Notes: generated from the letters alone by a model not told the origin. A stretch of DNA of 64,000 nt from Polyangiaceae bacterium (GCA_020846005.1 JADLEQ010000054.1:1-64000), one strand, 5' to 3'; positions 44,184 to 53,260 are shown, counted from the first letter of the stretch. Made by a program: numbers and translations.

Positions 44184-45089
44184 TCAGCTCAGCTCGAACG
44201 CCAGCGAGAACGCGCCGGAGACGGCCGTGGAGTAGTTGTCGACGCCGAGGTAGTAGGTCGTCCCCGCCGTCACCGCGATCGTCAGCACGACGACATCCCC
44301 TACGCTGATCCCGCGCTCGCAGTCGGCGGGCGAAGCCAGCGCGCACGTGTCCGCCGAGTAGTAGAGCGCGAGGCTCGTGCCCGTCGGCGTACCGGTGATG
44401 GTGAGCGTTCCGGTCGTGGGCGCCACGAAGCGGTACACGACGTCTCGGCCGCCGCCGTTCGGGCTGCACGCCCACGGCTCGTAGTCGGCGCCCATCCCGC
44501 TCGTCGATCCGTTCACGGTGGTGACCGCGCCGGCGAGCACGAGCGGCTCGCCCGGGCAGGTGTCCAGCGAGTCCGCGCCCGCCGAGCCGCCGCTGCCCCC
44601 CGACGCAGCGCCTCCCGACGCAGCGCCCCCCGACGCAGCGCCCCCCGACGCAGCGCCTCCCGACGCAGCGCCCCCCGACGCTGACGGGCAGTCGCACGGC
44701 TCGTACCCACTGCCGTCCGGCTTGCACGCTTGCGCGCCCTGCGCCCCGCCCGGGCACGCGCAGGCGACCTGGGCGCCCGGGACGCAGAACGCCGAGCTCC
44801 CGCCCGCGCCGCCTCCGCTCGGCGCGCCGCCGCCGGAGCCGCCGCCTCCCGGGCCGGCGCCGGAGCTGCCGCCGCTCGAACCTCCCCCGACGACACCGCC
44901 CCCCGAACCGCCGCCGGAGCTGCCCCCGCTCGCGCCGCCACCGCTTCCGCCCCCGCCGAAGGTTCCGCCACCGGCCTCGACGCCCGAGTCGGTGACCGCC
45001 GAGGTCCGATCGAGATCGTCGACCACCGCGCAGCCGGCCACCGCGCCGCACGCCGCGGAGAACCAAGCGAGCGCCGAGCCTCGGGCCAT
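44184..45089 (-). CDS. Lipoprotein with Gly/Ser linkers and PPC-like C-terminal domain
   Basis: 301 residues from an ATG at 45089 (an ATG at 45104 is possible). Signal ends AVAGC, a lipobox. Two long Gly/Ser/Ala linkers flank a small Cys module (FCVPGAQVACACPGG, CKPDGSGYEPCDC). The second linker is encoded by a 15-bp tandem repeat. The last ~115 residues (VVYRFVAPTTGTLTITGTPTG, YYLGVDNYST) resemble a bacterial pre-peptidase C-terminal (PPC) beta domain. It would be an outer-surface protein. It is divergent from the kinase-AAA-TPR gene. Confidence 0.75.
   Translation of the reverse strand: MARGSALAWFSAACGAVAGCAVVDDLDRTSAVTDSGVEAGGGTFGGGGSGGGASGGSSGGGSGGGVVGGGSSGGSSGAGPGGGGSGGGAPSGGGAGGSSAFCVPGAQVACACPGGAQGAQACKPDGSGYEPCDCPSASGGAASGGAASGGAASGGAASGGAASGGSGGSAGADSLDTCPGEPLVLAGAVTTVNGSTSGMGADYEPWACSPNGGGRDVVYRFVAPTTGTLTITGTPTGTSLALYYSADTCALASPADCERGISVGDVVVLTIAVTAGTTYYLGVDNYSTAVSGAFSLAFELS
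44596..44685 (-). repeat. Six 15-bp units encoding Ser-Gly-Gly-Ala-Ala linker
   Basis: Units on the plus strand read CCCCCCGACGCAGCG with single C/T changes; the sixth is diverged at its end. They encode ASGGA on the minus strand. Near identity suggests recent expansion. Confidence 0.85.
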
Positions 45090-45198
45090 GTGCCGGGCCA
45101 GCATAGCGCACGCCCGGCCGGCGGTGGGGCCTGAGCTCCCCCAGGCCCCCCGGTCGCGCTCGACGCGCGCCGCGCGATGACTAGACTCGCGCCCGCCC

Positions 45199-48100
45199 AT
45201 GAACCAACCGGGGCCGAAGCGCGGGCGCCGTCAGGCGCCACCCGCCAGCGGGGAGGCGCCCGCGACGCGACGCACTGTCGAGCGGGACGTCCGCACCGCC
45301 ACCTCGCCCGGCCACGCCGCGGCGGAGCCGGCCCCGGTCGCCGCCCCGAGCCGGGGCCTGTCCGCTCCCACGCCCGTGGTGCCGGCGTCGCCCTGGCTCG
45401 ACGCTTCGCCGGTCGAGGAGCCCGAGGAGCCCGCGCCGGAGAGCGCCCCGCCGAGCATCCCGTCCGCCGCCACGGCGAGCCTCGCCGGCGCGGCGGGCGG
45501 AGAAGACGCGCCGATCCAGCCCGGAGACTCCGACCCGGAGCCGAGCGAGCCGCCGACCGTCCAGGCCGGCGCGCCGCGCGCGCGCATCCTCCCCGGGCAC
45601 GTCATCGCGGGCCGCTATGAGGTGCTGCGCACGCTGGGAGAGGGGGGCATGGGGATCGTCTACCGCTGCCGCGACCTCGCGACCGGCGCGGACGTGGCGC
45701 TGAAGCGCGTGATCCCACCCGAGGGCAAGCTCGCTGGCGAGTACGTGATGTGGTTCTACAAGGAGGCGCGCGCGCTCGCGGCCCTCGACCACCCCGCGAT
45801 CGTCGGCGCGCGCGACTTCGGGCAGCTCACGGACGGCACGCCGTACCTGGCGATGGAGCTCGCCCCCGGCGCGTCGCTCCACGATCTCGGCGCGGTGCGG
45901 CTCTCGTACCCGATCCTCTGGGAGATCGTGGATCAGATCCTGGGAGCGCTCGCGCACGCCCACGCGCGCGGTGTGGTCCACGGCGATCTCAAGCCGTCCA
46001 ACGTCCTCGTCGAGGAGCGGCACGGGGCGCCGCCCGTGGCGCGGATCCTGGATTTTGGCCTCGCGTGGCTGAAGCGTGACCGCCACGACGAGCGGCTCGA
46101 CGGCTCGAAGGCCATGGAGTTCGCGCCGCACGCGGGCGCCGGGACACCCGGGTACATGGCGCCCGAGCAGATCCAGCACGAGAGCCACCACGTCGCGGGG
46201 CCGACGGATCTCTACGCCCTCGGCTGCATCCTCTACAAGCTGCTCACCGGGCAGGCCCCCTTCAGCGGCGACGCCAAGGAGCTCCTGCGCAAGCACGCCT
46301 TCGACAAGGTCGCCGAACCCAACCTGGTGGTGGCGACGCCGCCCGGGGTGGACCGCTTCCTCCTTCGCCTGCTCGCGCGCCGCCCGTGGGATCGCTGGGA
46401 GTTCGCCGGCAACGCGCGCGACGACTGGCGCGCGTTCCGCCCCCAGGAGGTCGACACGATCGCCTGGCGGTTCCCGACGCTGCCGCGCGGCGCCACGATC
46501 CCGCCGCCCGCCGCGCCGCAGGCGACGGGCGACTCCGACTCGCCGTCGCCTGCGGCCGACCGCGCGCCGGGGCTGCTGAGCATCCGAGAGAGCCCGCTGG
46601 TCGGTCGCGCCGACATCCGGCGCGTGCTGCTCGAGATCTGCCAGGAGGCGATCGAGGCGCGCGGCATGCCCCACCGCCTCGTGCTCCTCGTCGGGCAGGC
46701 GGGCGTCGGGAAGTCGCGCATCGCGGAGTGGCTCTGCGAGACGATGCACGAGCGGGGCACCATGGTGCCGCTCCGGGCGCGCTACCGGCCGATGCGGGCG
46801 GCGCTCGACGGCATGCTCGGGGCGGTCGTGCAGCACTACGGGTTCGAGCGAGCCGATCGCGACACCATCGAGAAGTCGCTCATGGCCCGGTGGCGCGTGG
46901 CGAAGGACGACAAGAACGGCTGCGCCTGGGTGGCCGGTGCGTCCGAGTGGATCCGGCCGATGCCGCCGGGCGAGCAGCACCGCCTCGGCCCGACGGGCAT
47001 CCGCTTCACGCTCGACTCCCTGGAGACCCGGCGGATGGTCATCCGCTACACGCTCCGCAAGATCGCGCACGGGCGCCCGCTCCTCTTCTGGCTCGACGAC
47101 CTGCATCACGGCACGGCCGGCACCTTCGAGGGGCTGAAGCGCATCCACGACGAGGAGCCCGATCAGCGCATCGTGATGGTGGCCACCGTCCGCGCCGAGG
47201 ACGTACAGATCGGCACCACCGCGGCCGATCGCCTCCGGGAGCTCCGCGAGCGGCTGGACGGAGTCGTGCTGGACGTGCAGTCGATGGACTCGGAGGCCAC
47301 GGCCGCCCTGGTGCGCGCGTCCCTCCCGCTCGACGACGCCGCGGTCGGCGAGGCGGTGCGTCGCAGCCGCGGCAACCCGCTGTTCGCGCTCCAGCAGCTG
47401 CACGCGTGGGCGCTCGCCGGCGACATCCGCCTCGAGGGCGGCGTCTACCGTGTGCCGGCGGACGTGCTCGCGCTCCGTCCGCAGACGACCGCCGAGCTGT
47501 GGGACGGCCGCGTCGCGGCGCTCCCGCCCGAGCATCGGATCGCCGCCCACGCCGCCGCCGCGCTCGGAGGCGACATGCGCCGGCAGGTCCTCGCCGCGCT
47601 CCTCGGCGAGCTCGGCGTCCCGCGCGGCGCGCTGGTGAGCCTGCAGAGCGCCGAGATCCTGCTCCCACGGGGGCCCGAGCGCTTCGGCTGGCCGCACGCC
47701 CTCTTGCAGGAGCACCTGTTTGCCCAGCTCGTGGCGCGCGAGGATGCTCCGCGGATCTTCGAGGCCGCGGCCGACGCGCTGCTGCACCACCCGCTCGCCA
47801 ACACGCGCCGGGTCGTCCGCCAGCGGGTGCAGAGCTTGCTCTCGGCCGGGCAGGCGGAGCGGGCGGCGACCGTCCTCTTCACGCACCTGGAGGAGGCGTG
47901 GAACGGCGCGCGGGAGCCGAACGCCTCCCTCGCGGACCTCGATCTACTGAAGGGCCGCGTCGAGGGCCCCCTCCTGGCGCTGAAGCACCGCTGGCAGGCC
48001 GAGTCGCTCCGGCACCTCGGGCGGACGGACGACGCCATCACCCACGCCGAGATCGCGCGTGCCAGCTTCGAGGAGCTCGGCGAGGCCGAGGAGCTGGCGC

Positions 48101-49044
48101 ACTGCCTCCGGCTCCTCGGGCACCTGTCCAGCGAGAAGGGGCAGAGCGTCGAGGGGCTGGAGATGGTGCGACAGGCGCGCTCGCTGTTCGAGGCGGCGGG
48201 CAACGCGCTCGGCCAGGCGCAGTGCGGCGCGGTGGAGGGCGAGATCCAGTACCTGCTCGGGCACCACGAACGGGCGCGCGAGGTCATCGAGGCCGGCGCC
48301 GCGCACTTCGCGCAGCTCGACCAGCCGCTCGGTCGCGGCCAGTGCCTGCTCCTGCTCTCGTGGATCGACCACGCCGAGGGGGCGATCGCGCTCGCGCGCC
48401 GCAGGACGGCCGCGTCGCGCGCGGAGTTCGAGCGCGCCGGCTACCGGCTCGGGCTCGCGCAGGCGGACGCCTCGGCGGCCCACCTCGAGCACCGACTGCA
48501 GAACTACAACAGCGCGGAGCGCGGAGCCTGCGAGGCGCTCGCGGCCTTCGAGTCGCTCCGCACGCCGCGGGGCCACGCCGCGTGCGAGCGCCTGCTCGCC
48601 ATGATCGCGCTCGACACAGACGATCTCGACGCCGCCGAGCTCCACGCGCGACGAGCGCTCGAGGTGTTCGCCGGCATGGGCGATCCGTGGGGGATCGTCG
48701 AGGCGAGGATCCTGCTCGCCCAGATCGCGCTGGCTCGGCGTGACGTGCCTGGCGCCGAGGCCGCGCTCCGCGAAGCGCAGGCGCTCGACGTGCAGGAGGT
48801 CGAGCCGCGCCAACACCTGCTCGTGACGCGGGCCTGGCTCCAGCACGCGGCGGGCGATTCGGACGCCGCCCTCGAGTCACTCGAGGCCGCGAGCGACGTG
48901 TTCGACGAGCGGACGCGCGTCGGTGACCACGTCCCGCACCTCCTCGATCGCTTGTCCCGCCTCGCCTGGCCGGCCCACGTCGCGAGCCGCATCGACGCCT
49001 GGCGGACGCTCCTGCACGACCGGTCTCGCCGCAACAGCGAGTGA
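45199..49044 (+). CDS. Ser/Thr kinase fused to AAA ATPase and TPR domain
   Basis: 1281 residues. A disordered Pro/Ala N-terminus (~1-135) precedes a kinase domain (~138-420) with TLGEGGMGIVYRC, Lys in VALKRV, HGDLKPSN and DFGLAW. In the catalytic loop Arg of HRD is Gly262, but Asp263 is kept, a change that occurs in some active kinases. Residues ~480-780 are a STAND/AAA-like ATPase with Walker A LVGQAGVGKS (~500) and Walker B LLFWLDDLHH. The remaining ~450 residues are TPR hairpins (LRHLGRTDDAITHAEIAR, ALGQAQCGAVEGEIQYLLG). This is the kinase-STAND-TPR layout typical of myxobacteria and PknK-like proteins. No membrane segment. It likely integrates a ligand signal to phosphorylation. Confidence 0.92.
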   Translation: MNQPGPKRGRRQAPPASGEAPATRRTVERDVRTATSPGHAAAEPAPVAAPSRGLSAPTPVVPASPWLDASPVEEPEEPAPESAPPSIPSAATASLAGAAGGEDAPIQPGDSDPEPSEPPTVQAGAPRARILPGHVIAGRYEVLRTLGEGGMGIVYRCRDLATGADVALKRVIPPEGKLAGEYVMWFYKEARALAALDHPAIVGARDFGQLTDGTPYLAMELAPGASLHDLGAVRLSYPILWEIVDQILGALAHAHARGVVHGDLKPSNVLVEERHGAPPVARILDFGLAWLKRDRHDERLDGSKAMEFAPHAGAGTPGYMAPEQIQHESHHVAGPTDLYALGCILYKLLTGQAPFSGDAKELLRKHAFDKVAEPNLVVATPPGVDRFLLRLLARRPWDRWEFAGNARDDWRAFRPQEVDTIAWRFPTLPRGATIPPPAAPQATGDSDSPSPAADRAPGLLSIRESPLVGRADIRRVLLEICQEAIEARGMPHRLVLLVGQAGVGKSRIAEWLCETMHERGTMVPLRARYRPMRAALDGMLGAVVQHYGFERADRDTIEKSLMARWRVAKDDKNGCAWVAGASEWIRPMPPGEQHRLGPTGIRFTLDSLETRRMVIRYTLRKIAHGRPLLFWLDDLHHGTAGTFEGLKRIHDEEPDQRIVMVATVRAEDVQIGTTAADRLRELRERLDGVVLDVQSMDSEATAALVRASLPLDDAAVGEAVRRSRGNPLFALQQLHAWALAGDIRLEGGVYRVPADVLALRPQTTAELWDGRVAALPPEHRIAAHAAAALGGDMRRQVLAALLGELGVPRGALVSLQSAEILLPRGPERFGWPHALLQEHLFAQLVAREDAPRIFEAAADALLHHPLANTRRVVRQRVQSLLSAGQAERAATVLFTHLEEAWNGAREPNASLADLDLLKGRVEGPLLALKHRWQAESLRHLGRTDDAITHAEIARASFEELGEAEELAHCLRLLGHLSSEKGQSVEGLEMVRQARSLFEAAGNALGQAQCGAVEGEIQYLLGHHERAREVIEAGAAHFAQLDQPLGRGQCLLLLSWIDHAEGAIALARRRTAASRAEFERAGYRLGLAQADASAAHLEHRLQNYNSAERGACEALAAFESLRTPRGHAACERLLAMIALDTDDLDAAELHARRALEVFAGMGDPWGIVEARILLAQIALARRDVPGAEAALREAQALDVQEVEPRQHLLVTRAWLQHAAGDSDAALESLEAASDVFDERTRVGDHVPHLLDRLSRLAWPAHVASRIDAWRTLLHDRSRRNSE

Positions 49045-49150
49045 GGGAACGCGCGCGATCGGCGACGCGCGCGGGTCGCGCCGCTGCGCCGCGGTCTGGC
49101 GCTCGCGCGCCTCGCTCGCGTCGCGCCCTGTCCGCCGCTAGATCCCCCGC

Positions 49151-50428
49151 ATGTCCGACCCCGTCAGCCAGGAGCTCTTCGCCCGCGCGCAGCGGGTCCT
49201 CCCCGGAGGGGTGAACAGCCCCGTCCGCGCCTTCCGAGCCGTTGGCGGCGAGCCCGTCTTCATCACGCGCGCGCGCGGGTCACGGATCTACGGGGCCGAC
49301 GGCGCCGAGTATGTCGACTACGTCGGCTCGTGGGGCCCCGCGATCCTGGGCCACGCGGAGCCGGAGGTCGTCGAGGTGGTCCGCCGCACGGCGCTCGACG
49401 GCCTGTCGTTCGGAGCGCCGACGGAGCTCGAGGTCCGGTTCGCCGAGGCCGTGCGCGAGCGCGTGCCCTCGCTCGAGCTACAGCGGTGCACGTCGAGCGG
49501 CACCGAGGCGACCATGTCGGCGCTCCGCGTCGCGCGCGGCGCGACGGGGCGCGACCTCGTGGTCAAGATGGAGGGCTGCTACCACGGTCACGCCGATGCG
49601 CTGCTGGTCAAGGCGGGGAGCGGCCTCGCGACCTTCGGGACGCCGGACTCCGCCGGCGTGCCGCCGGGCGCCGCCGAGTCGACGCTCGTCCTGCCGTACA
49701 ACGATCTCGCGGCGCTCGAGGCGGCGTTCGATCGCGTAGGGGAGCGGATCGCGGCGGTGATCCTCGAGCCCGTCGCCGGGAACATGGGGTGCGTGCCGCC
49801 CGAGCCCGGCTACCTCCCCGGCGTGGTCGAGCTGTGCGCCCGGCACGGCGCGATCTCGATCTTCGATGAGGTGATGACCGGCCTGCGCGTCGCCCCGGGC
49901 GGAGCCCAGGAGCGCTACGGAGTGACGCCGCGCCTCACGTGCCTCGGGAAGATCGTCGGCGGAGGGATGCCGCTCGCGATCTACGGCGGCGCCTCCGAGG
50001 TGATGCGGCACATCTCGCCGCTCGGTCGCGTCTACCAGGCGGGCACGTTGAGCGGGAACCCGCTCGCGGTCGCAGCCGGGCTCGCCACGCTCGAACGCCT
50101 CGTGCCCGCGGTCTACGAGCGGCTCGAGGCGACCTCCGCGGCGCTCGGCGACGGGCTCGCCTCGCTCCTCCGCGAGCGCGGGGTGGCCGGCGTCGTCCAG
50201 CGTGTGGGCTCGATGCTCACGCTGTTCTTCACCGAGCGCCCCGTGCGATCGTGGTCCGACGCCGCGGGGTGCGACACGGAGCGCTTCGCGCGCTTTCACC
50301 GTGGCCTGCTGGCGCGCGGTGTCTACTGGCCCCCGTCCCAGTTCGAGGCCGCGTTCGTCTCCGCCGCACACGAGCCAGCGGATCTCGATCGGACGCTCAG
50401 CGCCGCACGAGACGCGCTCGTGAGCTGA
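49151..50428 (+). CDS. hemL: Glutamate-1-semialdehyde 2,1-aminomutase
   Basis: 425 residues, the family size. PGGVNSPVRAF at the N-terminus, SSGTEATMSALRVARG and the PLP lysine Lys267 in CLGKIVGGGMPLAIYGG are diagnostic of HemL rather than other class III aminotransferases. It converts glutamate-1-semialdehyde to 5-aminolevulinate, the C5 route to tetrapyrroles. hemA is not adjacent. It converges on the repeat-peptide gene, with a weak hairpin between. Confidence 0.96.
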   Translation: MSDPVSQELFARAQRVLPGGVNSPVRAFRAVGGEPVFITRARGSRIYGADGAEYVDYVGSWGPAILGHAEPEVVEVVRRTALDGLSFGAPTELEVRFAEAVRERVPSLELQRCTSSGTEATMSALRVARGATGRDLVVKMEGCYHGHADALLVKAGSGLATFGTPDSAGVPPGAAESTLVLPYNDLAALEAAFDRVGERIAAVILEPVAGNMGCVPPEPGYLPGVVELCARHGAISIFDEVMTGLRVAPGGAQERYGVTPRLTCLGKIVGGGMPLAIYGGASEVMRHISPLGRVYQAGTLSGNPLAVAAGLATLERLVPAVYERLEATSAALGDGLASLLRERGVAGVVQRVGSMLTLFFTERPVRSWSDAAGCDTERFARFHRGLLARGVYWPPSQFEAAFVSAAHEPADLDRTLSAARDALVS

Positions 50429-50460
50429 CACCCATCCCGATCCGCGGCGCACCGGGCGGC

Positions 50461-50477
50461 GCAGGCTCCAGGCCTGC
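50461..50477. terminator. Weak hairpin between hemL and the repeat-peptide gene
   Basis: GCAGGC (50461-50466) pairs with GCCTGC (50472-50477) across a 5-base loop, extended imperfectly outward. No T-run follows on either strand, so a Rho-independent terminator is not proved. Confidence 0.25.
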
Positions 50478-50494
50478 CGGCGATCCCCGACGAG

Positions 50495-50800
50495 CTACCA
50501 GGAGCCGTGGCTGCCGTGCGAGCCGTGGCTGCCGTGCGAGCCGTGGCTGCCGTGCGAGCCGTGGCTGCCGTGCGAGCCGTGGCTGCCGTGCGAGCCGTGG
50601 CTGCCGTGCGAGCCGTGGCTGCCGTGCGAGCCGTGCGAGCAGTGCTGTGCCGGGATGACCCCGCCACCGTCACCTTCGATCGGCTGATCGCAGTTGTCGC
50701 GCGCCTTGTCGATGACGGCGTCTTCTGTCTTGCTCAGCATCCCACGCGCGCTGCGGGAGAAAGACGGAAGCTTGCCGGGGGTTGAGTCCTTGGGGGGCAC
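50495..50800 (-). CDS. Short protein ending in fifteen Ser-His-Gly repeats and Trp; putative modified or metal-binding peptide
   Basis: 101 residues from a GTG at 50800; an ATG at 50740 would give 81 residues with a ~60-base leader from the predicted start of transcription, and is an equally serious choice. The N-terminal part is charged (KTEDAVIDKARDNC), then GDGGGVIPAQHC, then Ser-His-Gly fifteen times, then Ser-Trp. Read in another register it is His-Gly-Ser, the His-Xaa-Ser pattern of HxsA-type repeat proteins, which are modified by radical SAM maturases. No maturase is nearby. The 15 His and two Cys could instead bind Ni, Zn, Cu or Co. The plus-strand reading (AAVRAV repeats) is less protein-like. 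Function inferred only. Confidence 0.6.
   Translation of the reverse strand: MPPKDSTPGKLPSFSRSARGMLSKTEDAVIDKARDNCDQPIEGDGGGVIPAQHCSHGSHGSHGSHGSHGSHGSHGSHGSHGSHGSHGSHGSHGSHGSHGSW
50504..50638 (-). repeat. 18-bp tandem repeat encoding (Ser-His-Gly)2
   Basis: On the plus strand the unit GCCGTGGCTGCCGTGCGA occurs seven times without a change, followed by one half unit (135 bases). Ser codons alternate AGC and TCG, so the DNA period is twice the peptide period. Complete identity points to recent expansion or conversion. Confidence 0.95.
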
Positions 50801-51181
50801 GGAGTGAGGATACCAGGCAGGCACCCGCCGGTCCACGGAATTTCCGTAGGCGCCCCATCGCGAGCCGACCCGGTGCCGGTGACGGCCGGCTCCACGCGTC
50901 GCCGGCCCGGTCGCGTCAGCGGCTCCGCGCGCGGGGTGTGTGCTCGCAGGGCTCACGGCTCACCGCAACCGCCAGGCCACACGATGGCGCGCCGCGTCGC
51001 ACCGCGCGCCCGAGCGCACCCCAGGGCGCATGTGCCTGGAATTCCGCGAGATCCCGGCGCAGCGCGGCGGCCACGCGTCGCGGCTCGCGCCGCGGCCGCG
51101 CGCGCCGCGCCGTCTCGCGTCGCCGCGCGCTGCCACCGAGTGCCACGTGCGCTGCTGCCCACGCCCGGGCGGCGCCGCCGC
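50801..51181 (-). promoter_or_regulatory. 381-base non-coding gap holding the promoter and a dyad of the repeat-peptide gene
   Basis: On the minus strand TGGACC (50830-50835), a 17-base spacer and TATCCT (50807-50812) preceded by TG-G form a fair extended -10 promoter. A perfect 13-base dyad ACGGAA-A-TTCCGT (50835-50847) abuts the -35. Transcription would begin near 50800. The remaining ~330 bases have no convincing gene on either strand and no tRNA-like structure. Confidence 0.5.
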
Positions 51182-53260
51182 TCAGGCCCGCGCCAGGTGC
51201 TCGAGCGCCGCGACCGCGCCGCACGTCGCGCGAACGTCGCGCAGCAGGCGGAGCCGGTTGTCGCGGACGCGAGCGTCCTCGACCATGACGAAGACGTCGG
51301 TGAAGAACCGCGCCAGGGCCGGCGCGAGCTCCGCCAGCGCGGCGACGGCGCCGGCGTAGTCCCGGGCGGCGGAGCGCTCGAGGACGCGCGACCGCGTCGC
51401 GGCGTGCGCCGCGAAGAGCGCGCGCTCCGACGCGTGCGCCTCGCCGAGCGTGCCGGGCTCCACGGCCTCACCGTCCGGCGCGTCCCGCGCGATGTTCGCT
51501 GCGCGCTTGAGGACCTCGCCCACGGTGGAGCGCGTGTCGGCGTCGAGCGAGGCCAGGGCCGCCGCGCGGAGCTCGCAGTCGTAGGGATCGTCGGCGGCCA
51601 CCGCGAGGCTCGCCTGCACCGCGTCGGCGGGCCAGCGGGCCTCGAGCACGCCGCGGAGCCGCTCGCGGAAGAACGGCGCGAGCCGGTTCCCCGTCTCGGC
51701 GGCGTCGTGATCGAGCGCCACGCCCCCGTACCCGGCGTGGGCGAGCGCGGCCGCCGAGGCGAGCGAGAGCCCCCACCCGTGCGCGAGGAGCGTGCGCAGC
51801 GCGCCGAGCGCCGCGCGCCGGAGCGCGAGCGGGTCGGCGGCGCCCGTCGGCGCGAGGCCGATCGCGAAGCACCCGGCGAGGGTGTCGAGGCGGTCGGCGA
51901 GCGCGATCAGCGCGCCGCTCGGGGACGACGCCGGGGAGTCCTCGGCACCGCGGGGGCGGTAGTGCTCCTCGATGGCGAGCCCGACCTCCGCAGGCTCGCC
52001 GTGGGCGAGCGCGTACGCGCGGCCCATCTCGCCCTGCAGCTCGGGCAGCTCGCCGACCATGGCCGTCACCAGATCGCACTTGGCGAGCGCCGCCGCGCGC
52101 AGCGCCGCCGCCGTCTGCGCGGCGGGCAGCCCGAGCGCCGCCCCGAGCTCGCCGACCAGCCGCTCGATCCGGCGGACCTTGTCGCCCACGGAGCCCAGTC
52201 GCTTCTGGAACGTCATCCCTTCGAGCTTCGGGCGGCGGCTCTCGAGCGGCGCCGCGCGATCCAGATCCCAGAAGAAGCGGGCGTCGGAGAGGCGCGCGCG
52301 CATCACGCGGTCGTTCCCGCGCTGGACGTTCGGCGGGTTCTCGGCCGTGTTGACCACGGCGAGGTAGCGAGGCAGCAGGCGACCGCCGGCGCCGCGCACT
52401 CCAAAATAGCGCTGGTGGCCCTTCGCCACCTCGAGGATCACCCGCTCGGGGAGCTCGAGGAAGCGCTCATCGAAGGAGCCGACGACCACGCACGGGTCCT
52501 CCACCAGCGACAGGTTCTCGCCGACGAGGAAGTCATCGTCGACCAGCTCCCCGCCGAGCGCGCGGGCCGCGTCGCGCAGCCTCGCCACCATGACCTCTCC
52601 GCGCTCCGAGGTCCTCGCGAGCACGTGCCGCGCGCGGAGGAGCTCAGGGTACGTCGCGGCGGACTCGACCGCGACCGCCTCGGGGGCGCGGAAGCGATGC
52701 CCGCGGGTCGTCGTGCCGGAGCGCACGCCGCCGTACGCGAAGTCGATGGCGTCCGCGCCGAGGAGCGCGAGCAGCCACCGGATCGGGCGCCCGAACGTCG
52801 CGTCGCCGGCGCCCCACCGCATCGCCTTGCGGAACGGCACGGCCGCGACCACCCGCTCGAGCGCCGCGGGCAGCACCGCGGCCGAGGCCGCGCCTCGCGC
52901 GACCTTCCGCGCCGACACGTATTCACCCTTCGGGGTCTCGACGCGCCGGAGCGCGCCCGGCTCTACGCCGAGCTTCTCGGCGAACGCGAGCGCGGCGCGG
53001 GTCGGGGCGCCCGAGGCGTCGAACGCGACCCGCGCCGGGGGGCCGACCACGTCCTCGTCCACGTCCGGCTGCGCGGTGGCGACCCCGGCGACCGTGGCGG
53101 CGAGGCGCCTGGGCGTGCCGAAGACCTCGATCGCGCCGTGGGCGAGCCGCGCGCCAGCGAGCTCGGCGGTGAGGAGTCCGGGCAAGGCGTCGAGCGCGCC
53201 GGCCACGAAGCTGGCCGGCAGCTCCTCGACGCCGATCTCGAGGAGGAGGTCGGCCGTCAT
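51182..53260 (-). CDS. glyS: Glycyl-tRNA synthetase beta subunit
   Basis: 692 residues, normal size. It starts LLLEIGVEELPASFV and has GTPRRLA, RPIRWLLALLG, GHRFRAP, ILEVAKGHQRYFGV and GNDRVMRARLSDARFFWDLD, all typical of GlyS. The C-terminal part contains the HD-like region and anticodon-binding domain (FFTDVFVMVEDARVRDNRLRLL). It works as an alpha2beta2 enzyme with GlyQ, whose gene normally lies directly upstream but is not found here, so glyQ must be elsewhere. It is divergent from yacG. Confidence 0.97.
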   Translation of the reverse strand: MTADLLLEIGVEELPASFVAGALDALPGLLTAELAGARLAHGAIEVFGTPRRLAATVAGVATAQPDVDEDVVGPPARVAFDASGAPTRAALAFAEKLGVEPGALRRVETPKGEYVSARKVARGAASAAVLPAALERVVAAVPFRKAMRWGAGDATFGRPIRWLLALLGADAIDFAYGGVRSGTTTRGHRFRAPEAVAVESAATYPELLRARHVLARTSERGEVMVARLRDAARALGGELVDDDFLVGENLSLVEDPCVVVGSFDERFLELPERVILEVAKGHQRYFGVRGAGGRLLPRYLAVVNTAENPPNVQRGNDRVMRARLSDARFFWDLDRAAPLESRRPKLEGMTFQKRLGSVGDKVRRIERLVGELGAALGLPAAQTAAALRAAALAKCDLVTAMVGELPELQGEMGRAYALAHGEPAEVGLAIEEHYRPRGAEDSPASSPSGALIALADRLDTLAGCFAIGLAPTGAADPLALRRAALGALRTLLAHGWGLSLASAAALAHAGYGGVALDHDAAETGNRLAPFFRERLRGVLEARWPADAVQASLAVAADDPYDCELRAAALASLDADTRSTVGEVLKRAANIARDAPDGEAVEPGTLGEAHASERALFAAHAATRSRVLERSAARDYAGAVAALAELAPALARFFTDVFVMVEDARVRDNRLRLLRDVRATCGAVAALEHLARA

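Noticed and set aside
45181-47886. 901-codon open frame antisense to the kinase-AAA-TPR gene
   Set aside because: No domain or motif; the plus strand has intact kinase and Walker motifs.
50504-50638. CRISPR array
   Set aside because: Units are contiguous 18-mers without spacers.
50507-50785. Plus-strand reading of the 18-bp repeat as Ala-Ala-Val-Arg-Ala-Val
   Set aside because: It lacks a promoter and its non-repeat part is not protein-like; the minus strand has a promoter, a charged leader and a His-Xaa-Ser pattern.
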